Source of the DNA: Charina bottae
Taxonomy: Eukaryota > Chordata > Lepidosauria > Squamata > Charinaidae
DNA: 64,000 nucleotides
Assembly (NCBI GenBank): GCA_023362775.1
Contig: JALMGJ010000019.1
Location: 2,980,001-3,044,000 of the forward strand
Direction: 5' to 3'
Shown here: in pieces, positions 21,695 through 33,579 of the stretch
Layout: each line of letters opens with the position of its first letter
Position numbering within the stretch: position 1 is the first letter of the stretch
Notes under the pieces: generated by a model
The model's input: only the letters and a program-made list of their open reading frames with translations
Told to the model about the DNA's origin: nothing
Databases searched by the model: none
Program-made: the position numbers and the translations under genes

Positions 21695-22872
21695 TCAGAG
21701 AGATCTGACCCACGGCCCCTCATGTGTGGGGTGCCACAGGGTTTGCTGCTCTCCCCTCTCCTGTTCAACATCCATATGAAGCCGCTGGGTGAGATCATCC
21801 ATCACCACGGGATGAAATACCATCTATATGCTGATGATACTCAGCTGTATATTTCCATTTCGGGTGAAGTAAGTGATGCAGTTGCCGCCCTATCTCAGTG
21901 TCTGGAGGCTGTGGGGGCCTGGATGGGGAACAACAGGCTTCAGCTGAACCCTAGTAAGATGGAGTGGCTGTGGATTGATGGCCGCTCTGGATCTAGGAAG
22001 TTGTCATCTTTGGTTCTAGGTGGGGTGGCACTACCCCATTCGGAGCCAGTGCGGAATTTGGGGGTTCTCCTGGACTCATGACTCCTGCTTGAAGAGCAGG
22101 TGGCAGCCGTGGCCAGGAGGGCCTTTTCACAACTTCGGATTGTGCACCAGGTACGCCCATTCCTGGACCAAGATACCCTCCTAACAGTCACTCATGCCCT
22201 TGTCATATCCCATATAGACTATTGTAATGTGCTCTACATGGGGCTACCCTTGAGGAGTATCCGGAAGCTTCAACTGGTCCAGAATGCAGCTGCGTGGACA
22301 GTTATTGGGGCCAGAAGATCAGCTCATGTGACACCTCTGCTGCGTGAGCTGCATTGGGTACTGGTCTGCTTCTGGGTACAATTCAAGGTGTTGGTTATCA
22401 CCTTTAAAGCCCTACATGGCATAGGACCAGGCTACCTGAGGAACCGTCTCATCCCCAAAACATCGACCCATCCCACCCGATAAGTCAGAGAGGGCTTGCT
22501 GTGGACCCCATCGACCAAAGAGTTCCATCTAGCGGGGTCCAGGAGGTGGGCCTTCTCTGCAGTTGCGCCCGCCCTTTGGAATACCTTACCCCTGGAGCTG
22601 AGGCTGGTTTCCTCGCTCCTGACCTTCCGGAAAGGCTTAAAGACCTGGTTCTGCCGTCTTGCCTGGGAGGGAAATGCCAACAGTTCCTCTTGGGGATTGC
22701 TGGTCCCATGAAGCCTCCCAGTATTCCATTTTTAACATCTTTTATACTTGGATTCTATATTATTTATTTATTGTAATTTTATATTTATCTTTTTTAACTA
22801 TGTTTTATTGCGAACCGCCCAGGGTCCCCAACAGGGGAGATGGGCCGTAATATAAATTTAATAATAAAAAAA
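21695..22872 (+). mobile_element. CR1/L2-L3-type LINE inserted in the hAT element
   Basis: Reading frame: [21 protein letters not shown] (motif B), YHLYADDTQLYIS (motif C, YADD intact, about 21825-21860) and LNPSKMEWLWIDG, to a stop at 22081, one codon after LLDS. It resumes at 22100 in another frame with FSQLRIVHQVRPFLDQDT, DYCNVLYMGLPLRSIRKLQLVQNAA and FKALHGIGPGYLRNRL, stopping at 22483. The last block, FHLAGSRRWAFSAVAPALWNTLPLE, is at 22496-22711. The tail is 'gcgaaccgcccagggtcc' and TAATAAAAAAA. 5'-truncated; at least two inactivating changes. Confidence 0.85.
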
Positions 22873-22985
22873 TAACCCGCCCCTTTCCACGCGATTGGCT
22901 GCCGCCCACAAACCCCGCCCCCAGTCCGCAAATCTTTTATAATTATCCAAATGGCCCTTGGCAGAAAAAAGGTTCCCCACCCCTG
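22873..22985. mobile_element. hAT-like DNA element, right part
   Basis: Resumes with 'cgcgattggctgccgcccacaaacc' and ends at the inverted terminus gttccccacccctg. Partner of 21543-21694. Confidence 0.65.
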
Positions 22986-22989
22986 TGTA

Positions 22990-23530
22990 AATTATACAGA
23001 AGTTTCAGTTAAGTGGTCATTATTTCTGAAATATGTAAAGGGAGGCTTGGAGAGTTTCTCTAAATGCTGGATATTTCTGTAAACTATTTTTTTAACAAAT
23101 CTGAGTTCATTTCAGGCATATGTCTGATCCGAATTGTCTGGGAAATGTCATTGTCAAACTTTTATATTCCATGAATTTCAGTCACAACACCTTCAATCTA
23201 TTATTAGCTGGAAACACAACACATCAGGCTGCTATGAGACATTATGTACCTGCCATGCTGTGTAGCTATTTTGTGAAAAGTTATTTCTCAATACAGCGGA
23301 GCCAAAAAATGGCCCATTTGCTGTCACAGACATTTGGTTGGTTATCTTCAAAATTACAGGAGACTGAATTATTCTATATACTGTATCTCTGAACATAGAG
23401 TGCAGTTATTCCCAAGCTGCATCAGTTCAAACTTCAGAAAGGAGGAATCACATCTTTACATATTATCTATGGAGATAATATATTAATATGTGATTCCTCC
23501 TTTAAATATATTTATTCATGTATTTATGTA
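22990..23530. other. Unassigned sequence with a 66 bp hairpin
   Basis: Nothing coding. At 23438-23503 the arms aaaggaggaatcacat and atgtgattcctccttt enclose a nested hairpin, atattatct-atgg-agataatat. Confidence 0.5.
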
Positions 23531-23534
23531 TTTA

Positions 23535-23972
23535 ATTTTTATCCCACCTTTATTATTTTTATAAATAACTCAAGGCGGTGAACATACCTAATACTCCTTT
23601 CTCCTCCTGTTTTCCCCACAACAACAACCCTGTGAGGTGAGTTGGGCTGAGAGAGAGCAACTGGCCCAAGGTCACCCAGCCGGCTTTTATGCCTAAGGCA
23701 GGACTAGAACTCTCAGTCTCCTGGTTTGCCATTGGCTGCTTCCTAGGGCTGAGAGACAGGGAATGGCCCAAGGTCACCCAGCTGGCTTTCCTGCCTAAGG
23801 TGGGACTAGAACTCTCAGTCTCCTGGTTAGCCATTGGCTCCTTCCTAGGGCTGAGAGAGAGTGACCGGCCCAAGGTCACCCAGCTGGCTTTAATGCCTTA
23901 GGCGGGAGTAGAACTCTCAGACTCCTGGTTACCAGCCCATTGCCTTAACTACTAGACAAAACTGGCTCTCAT
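23535..23972 (-). mobile_element. tRNA-derived SINE (family C, three-module form)
   Basis: Minus-strand copy. The tail (cccacctttattatttttataaataac) is at the left and the tRNA-like head (ctagtagttaagg in minus sense) at the right. The internal module appears three times with an exact 102 bp spacing (marker 'ctgg' at 23721, 23823 and 23925). Because 102 is a multiple of 3, the array gives a repeated spurious peptide (LSLSPRKEPMANQE) on the minus strand. Confidence 0.8.
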
Positions 23973-23974
23973 TT

Positions 23975-24119
23975 GCTTATTTATTATATATTTATTATAT
24001 AATATTATTATATTATATTTATCATTATATTATATTATATTTATCATTATATTATATTATTATATTATATTATATTATTATATTAATTATATTATAATAT
24101 TTATTATTTATTATATTAT
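23975..24119. repeat. AT-only low-complexity tract
   Basis: A TTATA/TATTA-rich simple sequence separates the SINE from the BovB 5' end. Confidence 0.85.
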
Positions 24120-24120
24120 T

Positions 24121-25710
24121 ATCCCCTTCATGGATCACTGCCTTGTCGTGGTGAAGGGGCTTCCGTAACTCAATGAAGTCAGGTCAAGACGGACAGGTCA
24201 TGATGGAGAGTTCTGACAAAACGTGGTCCACTGGAGGAGGGAATGGCAAACCACTCCAGTATCCTTGCCAAGAAAACCCATGGACAGTATGAAAAGGCTA
24301 AAAGATATGACGCCGGAAGATGAGCCCCTCAGGTCAGAAGGTGTCCAATATGCTACTGGGGAAGAGCAGAGGGCAATTCCGAGTACCTCCAGAAAGAGTG
24401 AAGCGGCTGGGCGAAACCCGAAAGGACGCTCAGTTGTGGATGTGCCTGGAAGTGGAAGGAAAGTCCGATGCTGTAAAGAACAATACTGCATAGGAACCTG
24501 GAATGTAAGATCAGTGAATCAAGGTAAGCTGGATGTAGTCAAACATGAGATAACAAGATTGAACATCGACATATTGGGAATCAGCGAACTAAAATGGACA
24601 GGAATGGGCAAATTTAATTCAGGAGACCATTATATATACTACTGTGGGCAAGAATCCCTTAGAAGAAATAGAGTAGCTCTCATAGTCAATAAAAGAGTGG
24701 GAAAGGCAGTACTGGGGTACAACCTCAAAAATGACAGAATGCTTTCAGTTGGAATCCAAGGCATCATAGGGGACTGGAATGCTAAAGTAGGAAGTCAAAA
24801 AATAACCGGAATAACAGGCAAGTTCGGCCTCAGAGTACAAAATGAAGCAGGGCAAAGGCTAATAGAGTTTTGTCAAGAGAACAGGCTGGTCATAGCAAAC
24901 ACTCTTTTCCAACAACACAAGAGACGACTCTACACATGGACATCACCAGATGGTCAATACCGAAATCAGATTGATTATATACTTTACAGCCAAAGATGGA
25001 GAAGCTCTATACAATCAGCAAAAACAAGACCTGGAGCTGACTGTGGCTCAGATCATGAGCTTCTTATCGCAAAATTTAGGCTTAAATTGAAGAACGTAGA
25101 GAAAACCACTAGACCAATCAGGTATGACCTAAATCATATCCCTTATGAATATACAGTGGAGGTGAGGAATAGATTTAAAGGATTAGATCTGGTAGACAGA
25201 GTGCCCGAAGAACTATGGATGGAGGTTCGTAACATTGTACAGGAGGCAGCAACTAAAACCATCCCAAAGAAAAAGAAATGAAAGAAAGCAAAGTGGCTGA
25301 CTGATGAAGCTTCACAAATAGCTGAGGAAAGAAGGGAAGCAAAAGGCAAGGGAGAAAGGGAAAGATATAACCAACTGAATGCAGATTTCCAGAGAATAGC
25401 AAGGAGAGATAAGAAGGCCTTCTTAAATGAACAATGCAAAGAAATCGAGGACAACAATAGAATGGGGAAGACTAGAGATCTCTTCAAGAAAATCGGAGAT
25501 ATCAAGGGAACGTTTTGTGCAAAGATGGGCATGATAAAGGACAAAAAAGTCAGGGACCTAACAGAAGCAGAAGAGATTAAGAAGAGGTGGCAAGAATACA
25601 CAGAACTATACAAGAAAGATCTTAATATCCTTGATAAATACGGTGGTGTGGTCACTGACCTTGAGCCGGACATCCTAGAGAGTGAAGTCAAGTGGGCCTT
25701 AGGAAGCATT
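24121..25710 (+). pseudogene. BovB (RTE) LINE, 5' half: endonuclease and linker
   Basis: Starts with the BovB 5' end 'ccccttcatggatcactgcc'. The frame at 24223-25281 encodes the APE-type endonuclease: GTWNVRSVNQGK, ISELKWTGMG, GDWNAKVGS, QIDYIL and GSDHELL. Compared with the intact ORF at 57890-60979, about 43 residues including the YAPTTD motif are deleted in frame, between GIQG and IIGDWN. The frame ends at TGA where the intact copy has a cysteine codon (KKKKC). The sequence then continues through the linker to KWALGSI. The copy is cut at 25710 by an opposite-strand RTE insertion and resumes at 28706. Confidence 0.9.
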
Positions 25711-28692
25711 GTTGTTGTTTATTCATTCAGTCGTCTCCGACTCCTCGTGACCTCATGAACCAGCCCACGCCAGAGTTTCCTGTCAGCCGTCACCATCCCC
25801 AGCTCCCCCATGGTTGAGTCCATCACCTCCAGAATACCATGCATCCATCTTGCCCTTGGTCGGTCCCTCTTCCTTTTGCCTTCCACTTTCCCTAGCATCA
25901 GCTTCTTCTCCAGGGTATCCTGTCTTCTCATTATGTGGCCACAGTACTTCAGTTTTGCCTTTAATATCGTTCCCTCAAGTGAGCAGTCTGGCTTTATTTC
26001 CTGGAGTATGGACTGGTTTGATCTTCTTGCAGTCCAAGGCACTCTCGGAATTTTCCTCCAACACCACAGTTCAAAAGCATCTATCTTCCTTCGCTCAGCC
26101 TTCCTTATGGTCCAGCTCTCACAGCCATAGGTTACTACAGGGAATACCATTGCTTTAACTATGCGGACCTTTGTTGTCAGTGTGATGTCCTCTTAACTAT
26201 TTTATCAAGATTTGCCATTGCTCTCCTCCCAGGAAGTAGACGTCTTCTGATTTCCTTGCTGCAGTCAGCATCTGCAGTAATCTTTGCACCTAGAAATACA
26301 AAGTCTGTCACTGCCTCCACTTTTTCTCCCTCTATTTTCCAGTCATCAATCAAGCTTGTTGCCATAATCTTGGTATTTTTGAGGTTTAACTGCAACCCAG
26401 CTTTTGCACTTTCTTCTTTCACCTTTGTCATAAGGCTCCTCCTCGCTTTCAGCCATCAAAGTGGTATCATCTGTATATCTGAGATTATTAATGTTTCTTC
26501 CAGCGATTTTAACTCCAGCCTTGGATTCCTCAAGCCCAGCACGTCACATGATGTGTTCTGCGTACAGGTTGAATAGATAGTGTGAGAGTATACAACCCTG
26601 CCATACTCCTTTCCCAATCTTAAACCAGTCCGTTGTTCCGTGCTCTGTTCTTACCATTGCTACTTGGTCGTTATACAGATTCCTCAGGAGGCAGACAAGA
26701 TGACTTGGTATCCCCATATCAGCAAGAAGTTGCCACAATTTGTTATGATCCACACAGTCAAAGGCTTTAGAATAGTCAATGAAACAAAAATAGTTGTTTT
26801 TCTGTAATTCCCTGGCTTTATCCATTATCCAGCGGATATTGGCAATTTGGTCTCTAGTTCCTCTGCCTTTTCTAAACCCAGCTTGTACATCTGGCAATTC
26901 TTGCTCCATGAATTGCTGGAGTCTACCTTGCAAGATCTTGAGCATTACCTTACTGGCATGTGATATAAGTGCCACTGTTCGATAGTTTGAACATTCTTTA
27001 GTGCTTCCCTTTTTTGGTATGGGGATATAAATTGACTTTTTCCAATCTGATGGCCATTCTTGTATTTTCCAAATTTGCTGGCATATGACATGCATCACCT
27101 TAACAGCATCATCGTGCAAGATTTTAAAAAGTTCAGCTGGGATACCATTGTCTCCTGCTGCCTTGTTATTAGCAATGCTTCTTAAGGCCCATTCAACCTC
27201 ACTCTTCAGGATGTCTGGCTCTAACTCACTGACCACACCGTCAAAGCTATACCCGATGTTATTATCCTTCCTATACAGATCTTCCGTATATTCTTGCCAC
27301 CTTTTCCTGATCTCTTCTGCTTCTGTTAGGTCCTTACCATCTTTGTTTTTGATCATACCCATTTTTGCCTGGAATTTACCTCCGATGTTTCTAATTTTCT
27401 GGAAGAGGTCTCTTGTCCTTCCTATTCTATTGTCTTCTTCCACTTCCACACATTGCTTGTTTAAAAATAATTCCTTATCTCTTCTAGCTAACCTCTGGAA
27501 TTTTGCATTTAATTGGGCATATCTCCCCCTATCACTGTTGCCTTTTGCTTTCCTTTTTTCTTGGGCTACTTCCAGTGTTTCAGCAGACAGCCATCTTGCC
27601 TTCTTGGTGTTCTTTTTCTTTGGGACACTTTTTTGTTGCCGCCTCCTGAACAATGTTCCAAACTTCTGTCTATAGTTCTTCTGGGACCCTATCTACTAAA
27701 TCTAGTCCCTTAAATCTATTCTTCACCTCCACTGCAAATTCCTTAGGAATATTAGTGAGCTCATATCTAACTGATCTGTGGGTCTTCCCTATTCTCTTTA
27801 GTCTGATTCTAAATTTTTCAATAAGAAGTTCGTGATCTGAACTAGTCAGCTCCAGGTCTTGTTTTTACCGACTGTATACATGTCCACCACCTTTGGCTGC
27901 AAAGGATGTAGTCAATCTGATTTCAGTGTCGACCATCTGGTGAAGTCCATGTATAAAGTCATCTTTTAGGTTGTTGGAAGAGAGTGTTTGTTATGCACAG
28001 TGAGTTGTCTTGGCAAAATTCTATCAGCCTATGTCCTGCTTCATTTTGTTCTCCCAGACCATGCTTGCCTGTAATTCCAGGTGTCGTTTGACTGCCCACC
28101 TTAGCATTCCAGTCTCCTGTAATGAAAATAACATCTTTTTTTGGTGTATTATCCAATAGGTGCTGCAGATCCTCATAGAACTGATCTACTTCTGCTTCTT
28201 CAGCATCTGTGGTTGGGGCGTATATTTGGATCACTGTGATGTTAAATGGCTTACCCTGAATTCGAATTGAGATCATTCTATCGTTTTTTAGATTGTATCC
28301 AAGCACTGCTTTAGCCACTTTATTATTAATTATGAAGGCTACTCCATTTCTTCTGTGGTCCTCTTGTCCACAGTAGTAGATCTAGTGATCATCTGATGTA
28401 AAGTGGCCCATTCCAGTCCATTTCAGTTCACTGACACCTAAAATGTCTATATTTAATCTTGACATCTCACCAATAACCACATCCAATTTGCCCTGGCTCA
28501 TAGATCTTACATTCCAGGTTCCTATGGCGTGTTGATCTTTAGAACATCGGATTCGTCGTTCACCACCAGCACCGTCGGCCACTAGCCATCCTTTCGGCTT
28601 TGAGCTAGCTGCGTCATCACATCTGGGGATAGTTGAACTTATCCTCTGTTCCTCCCCAGTAGCATTTTGACCATCTTCTTAAGATTGACCAT
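25711..28692 (-). mobile_element. Second-subfamily RTE/BovB-like LINE, nested and nearly full length
   Basis: About 2.98 kb on the minus strand, flanked by an exact 13 bp TSD cttaggaagcatt (25698-25710 and 28693-28705). Minus-strand pieces in order: endonuclease start GTWNVRSMSQGKLDVV (28382-28582), YAPTTDAEEAEVDQFYEDL and GDWNAKVGS (27959-28318), linker plus reverse transcriptase (26544-27653) with FIDYSKAFDCVDH and GVWQGCILSH, motif C YTDD (about 26470), and the C-terminus (25719-26431) ending in KSRRRLNE. The reverse transcriptase frame stops after the AEHIM block, and a deletion follows motif C. Changes RQG to WQG and YADD to YTDD suggest an inactive copy. The tail in plus sense is 'gttgttgtttattcattcagtcg'. 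Confidence 0.9.
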
Positions 28693-28705
28693 CTTAGGAA
28701 GCATT

Positions 28706-30187
28706 ACTAACAACAAAGCTAGTGGAGAAGACAGTATCCCAGCTGAGCTATTTAAAATCCTAAAAGATGATGCTGTTAAAGTGCTGCACTCAATATGCCA
28801 ACAAATTTGGAAAACTCAACAGTGGCCACGGGATTGGAAAAAGTCAGTTTACGTTCCAATTCCAAAGAAGGTCAATGCCAAAGAATGTTCAAACTACCGT
28901 ACAATTGCGCTCATTTCACATGCTAGCAAGGTTATGCTCAAAATCCTACAAGCTAGGCTTCAGCAGCATGTGAACCGAGAACTACCAGAAGTGCAAGCTG
29001 GGTTTCGAAGAGGCAGAGGAACTAGAGATCAGATTGACAACATTCGCTGGATCATGGAAAAAGCAAGAGAGTTCCAGAAAAACATCTACTTCTGCTTCAT
29101 TGACTACGCTAAAGCCTTTGATTGTGTGGATCACAACAAACTGTGGCAAAGTCTTAAAGAGATGGGAGTACCAGATCACCTTACCTGTCTCCTGAGAAAC
29201 CTGTATGCGGGTCAAGAAGCAACAGTTAGAACCGGACATGGAACAACCGATTGGTTCAAAATTGGGAAAGGAGTACGACAAGGCTGTATATTATCACCCT
29301 GCTTATTTAACTTATATGCAGAGTACATCATGAGAAATGCCGGGCTGGATGAATCACAAGCCAGAGTTAAGATTGCTGGGAGAAATATCAACAACCTCAG
29401 ATATGCAGACGATACCACCCTAAAGGCAGAAAGTGAAGAGGAACTAAAGAGCCTCTTGATGAGGGTGAAAGAGGAGAGTGCAAAAGCTGGCTTGAAACTC
29501 AGCATTAAAAAAACTCAGATCATGGCATCTGGTCCCATCACTTCCTGGCAAATAGAAGGGGAAGAAATGGAAGCAGTGACAGATTTTATTTTCTTGGGCT
29601 CCAAGATCACCGCAGATGGTGAATGCAGCCATGAAATTAAAAGACGCTTGCTCCTTGGGAGGAAAGCTATGGCAAACCTAGACAGCATATTAAAAAACAG
29701 AGACATCACCTTGCCGACAAAGGTCCTTATAGTTAAAGCTATGGTTTTTCCAGTAGTAATGTACGGCTGTGAGAGTTGGACCATAAGGAAGGCTGAGCGC
29801 CGAAGAATTGATGCTTTTGAACTGTGGTGCTGGAGAAGACTCTTGAGAGTCCCTTGGACTGCAAGGAGGTCAAATCAGTCAATCCTAAAGGAAATCAACC
29901 CTGACTGCTCATTGGAAGGACAGATACTGAAGCTGAAGCTCGAATACTTTGGCCACCTAATGCGAAGAGAGGACTTACTGGGAAAGACCCTGATGCTGGG
30001 AAAGACTGAAGGCAAAAGGAGAAGGGGACGGCAGAGGATGAGATGGTTAGATAGCATCACCGATGTAACGAATATGAATTTGAGTAAACCCCAGGAGACA
30101 GTGGAGGACAGGAAGGCCTGGCGTGCTATGGTCCATGAGGTCACGAAGAGTCGGACACGACTAAACGACTGAACAACAACAACAACA
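28706..30187 (+). pseudogene. BovB (RTE) LINE, 3' half: reverse transcriptase and C-terminus
   Basis: Continuation of the copy that starts at 24121. The frame (28667-30172 including borrowed upstream codons) runs without a stop through AGFRRGRGTRDQIDNIRWIM, motif A FIDYAKAFDCVDH, motif B GVRQGCILSPCLFNLY, motif C RYADDTTL (YADD intact), the RTE C-terminal block CESWTIRKAERRRIDAFELW and the end KSRTRLND. The 3' terminus has agagtcggacacgact (30147-30162) and an (AAC)n tail. This half alone is intact, but the element as a whole is broken by a nonsense codon, an endonuclease deletion and the nested insertion. Confidence 0.9.
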
Positions 30188-30189
30188 TT

Positions 30190-31042
30190 ATTATTTTTAT
30201 ATTTTATTATATATAAATGCTTATTTATTATAACAAAATTTGCTTATTTCTTTTCTTTTAAAAATAGTCTAAGCTCAATCACAAGTTTAGGATGGATTCT
30301 GAAAACATATCATCTTCATTTTCTTTCAGAACTTACTTAGCCATCAGTGATGCTGCCTGTCAGAGATATTTGTGCTGTTTGAGATATCTCATGACTCATG
30401 GTGCAAGCAATAACAGGAAAACAAAAGGGTCATTTTCTTGGGCTGTTAATTGGCTGTTTTAGTGGAGCTCAAGTTGTGTAAGTTCATTCAGAACCACATC
30501 TCCTATATGGCTAAATTCTTCCTCTGTACAAGATTGGCAGCTTGGGGTAGCTTTTGGGAAGATGACACAGAATTCAGAAATACGTAACTTGAGATCTCTC
30601 CCATTCCACCAGTGCGATTTTAGAAAGACCTCTCCTGTGGAATATCTCAGGTCATAAACCAGAAACTAGCCTCTCTACTTCCCGGTATCAACTCTGAGCC
30701 ACCCAGCATGCAATTTGTTGAAAGCTATTTTACCCAAAACACTGGAAGCAGAGTAAAATTGCAGCCTTAATGAAACAAAAACACTGCCACAACTGAAGAC
30801 CAAAAATGATCTGGAGCGAAATGAAAGCAAGAGAAAATAAAGGCCTAACGTTATTAACAATGAAGGTTATAATAGCTACTGAATCAGAAAGTAGAATAAT
30901 TTAGTTCAAAATGTGATTTTCTAATCATATCATTACCATCTGAACTGCAGTCTAAATGAGCACTAATACGCCTGTCTTTTGAACTCCAATTCATAAACAC
31001 AACATGAAGAAAAGGGGGGGGGGGAGACCAAGAACTTAGATT
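30190..31042. other. Unassigned sequence
   Basis: No gene or repeat recognised apart from a G-run near 31013-31024. Confidence 0.4.
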
Positions 31043-31077
31043 GATAGATGATAGATGATAGATGATAGATGATAGAT

Positions 31078-31127
<50 letters not shown>

Positions 31128-31132
31128 GAAAG

Positions 31133-31195
<63 letters not shown>

Positions 31196-31197
31196 GA
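31043..31197. repeat. (GATA)n followed by (GAAA)n microsatellites
   Basis: GATGATA/GATA units to about 31126, then about 17 AAAG units. Purine-rich on the plus strand. Confidence 0.95.
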
Positions 31198-31199
31198 AA

Positions 31200-31955
31200 T
31201 AGCTATCCTTTAAATAGGGAAATAATTATTTAAATTGCCTTTCTGCTCATTTGAAACAACAGTTTTCTTATTTATTTATTTATTCCATGCCATTCTCTTA
31301 TGGGCCAAACCTTGTACAACCCTGAACAACTTGTACCCACCCAGGCAAACTTAGTAAAGAACCATGTTTTAGGTCTGACAAATGACAATCTCAGTCTTCT
31401 TTTGCAGCCATTGTAGAAAGCAAAATATGAAGACCTCAGTGGAGCTTCCAGAGAGACTACATAGTGCTAAATTTCATGAAGGTGAAAAGTGTCAAAGCTC
31501 AAGACATTCTGGAAATGCCCTTTTCAGATTGAGAATGTAGGCAGTTATTCTTGACATAGGATAACCAGTGGGTAACAGATACCGAAATGCACTTGTACTT
31601 AAATTATTTAATTATAATTAAAAGTTAATTTAAAGCATATGGTTTTCCTTCTTTTCTTGACCCAATCCATGTCCATGTCTTTTTAAAGAGAAAGTTGAAT
31701 GAGGAACTCAATTAATGAGCTGAATTAAGTATATATATTTATTTCCCTCTTATACTATGTGGCAGAAGGGCTGTAACCAACAATTGCCAGTTAATCCACA
31801 CATGAATATCACTAATATTGTATTCTTTGTTTGGAAAGGAGATGTTGTGACAAACTGTTTTCCCCTGATCTCAGAAATACTATCTTCAGATTATAATATT
31901 CCATTATATTTTTATCCATCCATTTGGTTTGAATCACTGGGAATCATTTCTCCCA
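31200..31955. other. Unassigned sequence
   Basis: No recognisable feature. Confidence 0.4.
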
Positions 31956-31957
31956 GT

Positions 31958-32239
31958 CATTCCATGCCCATCTTTGATACAGTAGTGCTGGTCTGGAATG
32001 GTCTTTTTACGTCTAAAATAATATCCCCCCCCAAAAAAAAAAATGTAGAAAACTGTCCCCCCTGGTTGGAGCAGGGAGGGGGGGAATGGACATAGATCTG
32101 ATATCCAAAACGGCAGCATCTAAAAACCAGTAAGAGAACAAATTCTCAGGTTCAGTGCTGGGCAGAAAAATCCTCCATTTTTTTCCAACATGCTCTCACT
32201 AAATTTAATGAAAGAGAATGTGCTTTACAAATACTTTCA
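31958..32239 (+). repeat. Dispersed repeat unit, plus-oriented copy
   Basis: 'cattccatgcccatctttgata' through 'gaatgtgctttacaaa' is found again, reverse-complemented, at 35498-35586 plus 36068-36270. It contains a C-run/A-run junction at about 32029-32041. No coding potential. The family is unknown to me. In both copies it abuts an AAGGG pentamer array. Confidence 0.8.
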
Positions 32240-32336
32240 AAAGGGAAGGGAAGGGAAGGGAAGGGAAGGGAAGGGAAGGGAAGGGAAGGGAAGGGAAGGG
32301 AAGGGAAGGGAAGGGAAGGGAAGGGAAGGGAAGGGA
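32240..32336 (+). repeat. (AAGGG)n pentanucleotide array
   Basis: About 19 perfect units. All open frames across it are artefacts (GREGK-type repeats). Confidence 0.95.
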
Positions 32337-32339
32337 GAT

Positions 32340-33213
32340 GGCCAAGACACCAATATGTGAATCTCTCTTTATTTGTTCAGGCATCTTAACAAGAGTTCCC
32401 AGTTTTCTTGACTTCCTTTACATCAATTAATCTCCAATGGAAACAATAGGAGGGCTTCTTCAGCAGTAAAGCTGTCATAACTAATTGGGGTGTCATGTTG
32501 GAAAACTTCTCCTTGCCCTGCAAATGAGCAAACAGATACAAATGGAAGAATCCATCCACAAATTCAAGGTTATTTTGTGACCCAGTTCTGCTCAGGCACT
32601 CTATCACTGACTTCACGATGACCATCTTTGAGAAAGGAATTTAAAAGCCTAATTCAAAAGAAAACTTTTCTGATGAAACTTTTCATTTTGCACATCCTAC
32701 TTTTTCTTCACTTTGACCTGTCTTCTTGTTATGCATCTGATGAAGAGGACTGTAATCTAAATCACTTCTGGACAACAACAGTTGTTAAAGTTTAAGATGC
32801 TATAACAGTCTTGGTTGATTTGACCACAAAAGCTATCTTGAAATCAATAGGATGCTTTAAAAATGTTCATTAGAACTTGTTATTAAATGGAGACAACAGG
32901 TTGATACATTTATCACTATTTTAATCAAGAGTAGCAGTGAATTTTGATTATTTTGATTTCATAATACTCACATTTCTGGGTAAACACACTTCCAGAAAAC
33001 ACTAGATTGTGCCAATTAACTTTTTCCTTCAATCCACTTTCTACAAATCACTCCTGTAACTTTTTACAACCTAGAAGCTATCCAATCAGCTATCATATAG
33101 TGAATGATATGACATTATCATGACATACAGGACCTGATGGCAACACCAAATATTAATGTATACTATTAGAACCATTTATATGTGGATAAATTACTGAGAG
33201 TGATTACTGAGAG
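32340..33213. other. Unassigned sequence
   Basis: No recognisable feature. Confidence 0.4.
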
Positions 33214-33225
33214 AATTACTGAGAA

Positions 33226-33563
33226 TTCTGAGAGTGCCTTGGACTGCAAGAAGATCAAACCAGTCCGTACTCCAGGAAATAAAGCCAGACTGCTCAATTG
33301 AGGGAATGATATTAAAGGCAAAACTGAAGTACTTTGGCCACATAATGAGAAGACAGGATACCCTGGAGAAGATGCTGATGCTAGGGAAAGTGGAAGGCAA
33401 AAGGAAAAGGGGCTGACCAAGGGCAAGATGGATGGATGATATTCTGGAGGTGACGGACTCGACCTTGGGGGAGCTGGGGGTGGTGACGGCTGACAGGAAG
33501 CTCTGGCGTGGGCTGGTCCGTGAAGTCACGAAGAGTCGGAAGCGACTGAATGAATAAACAACA
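33226..33563 (+). mobile_element. Second-subfamily RTE LINE, 3' end fragment
   Basis: 338 bp, with a 12 bp TSD aattactgagaa (33214-33225 and 33564-33575). The frame MPWTARRSNQSVLQEIKPDC ... FGHIMRRQDTLEKMLMLGK ends at TGA (33414-33416), where the related copy has an arginine codon. Past it, the frame goes on to TLGELGVVTADRKLWRGLVREV and KSRKRLNE. Tail 'gaatgaataaacaacaa'. It is the same subfamily as the nested element at 25711-28692, not the main BovB group. Confidence 0.85.
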
Positions 33564-33579
33564 AATTACTGAGAAAGGA

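Noticed and set aside
21548..22081. 177-codon frame spanning a hAT element and a LINE
   Set aside because: Accidental read-through from the hAT interior into LINE motif B-C. The first 50 or so codons are not part of the LINE protein.
23559..23879. 106-codon frame with a 34-residue repeat
   Set aside because: Produced by the 102 bp SINE module, which is a multiple of three.
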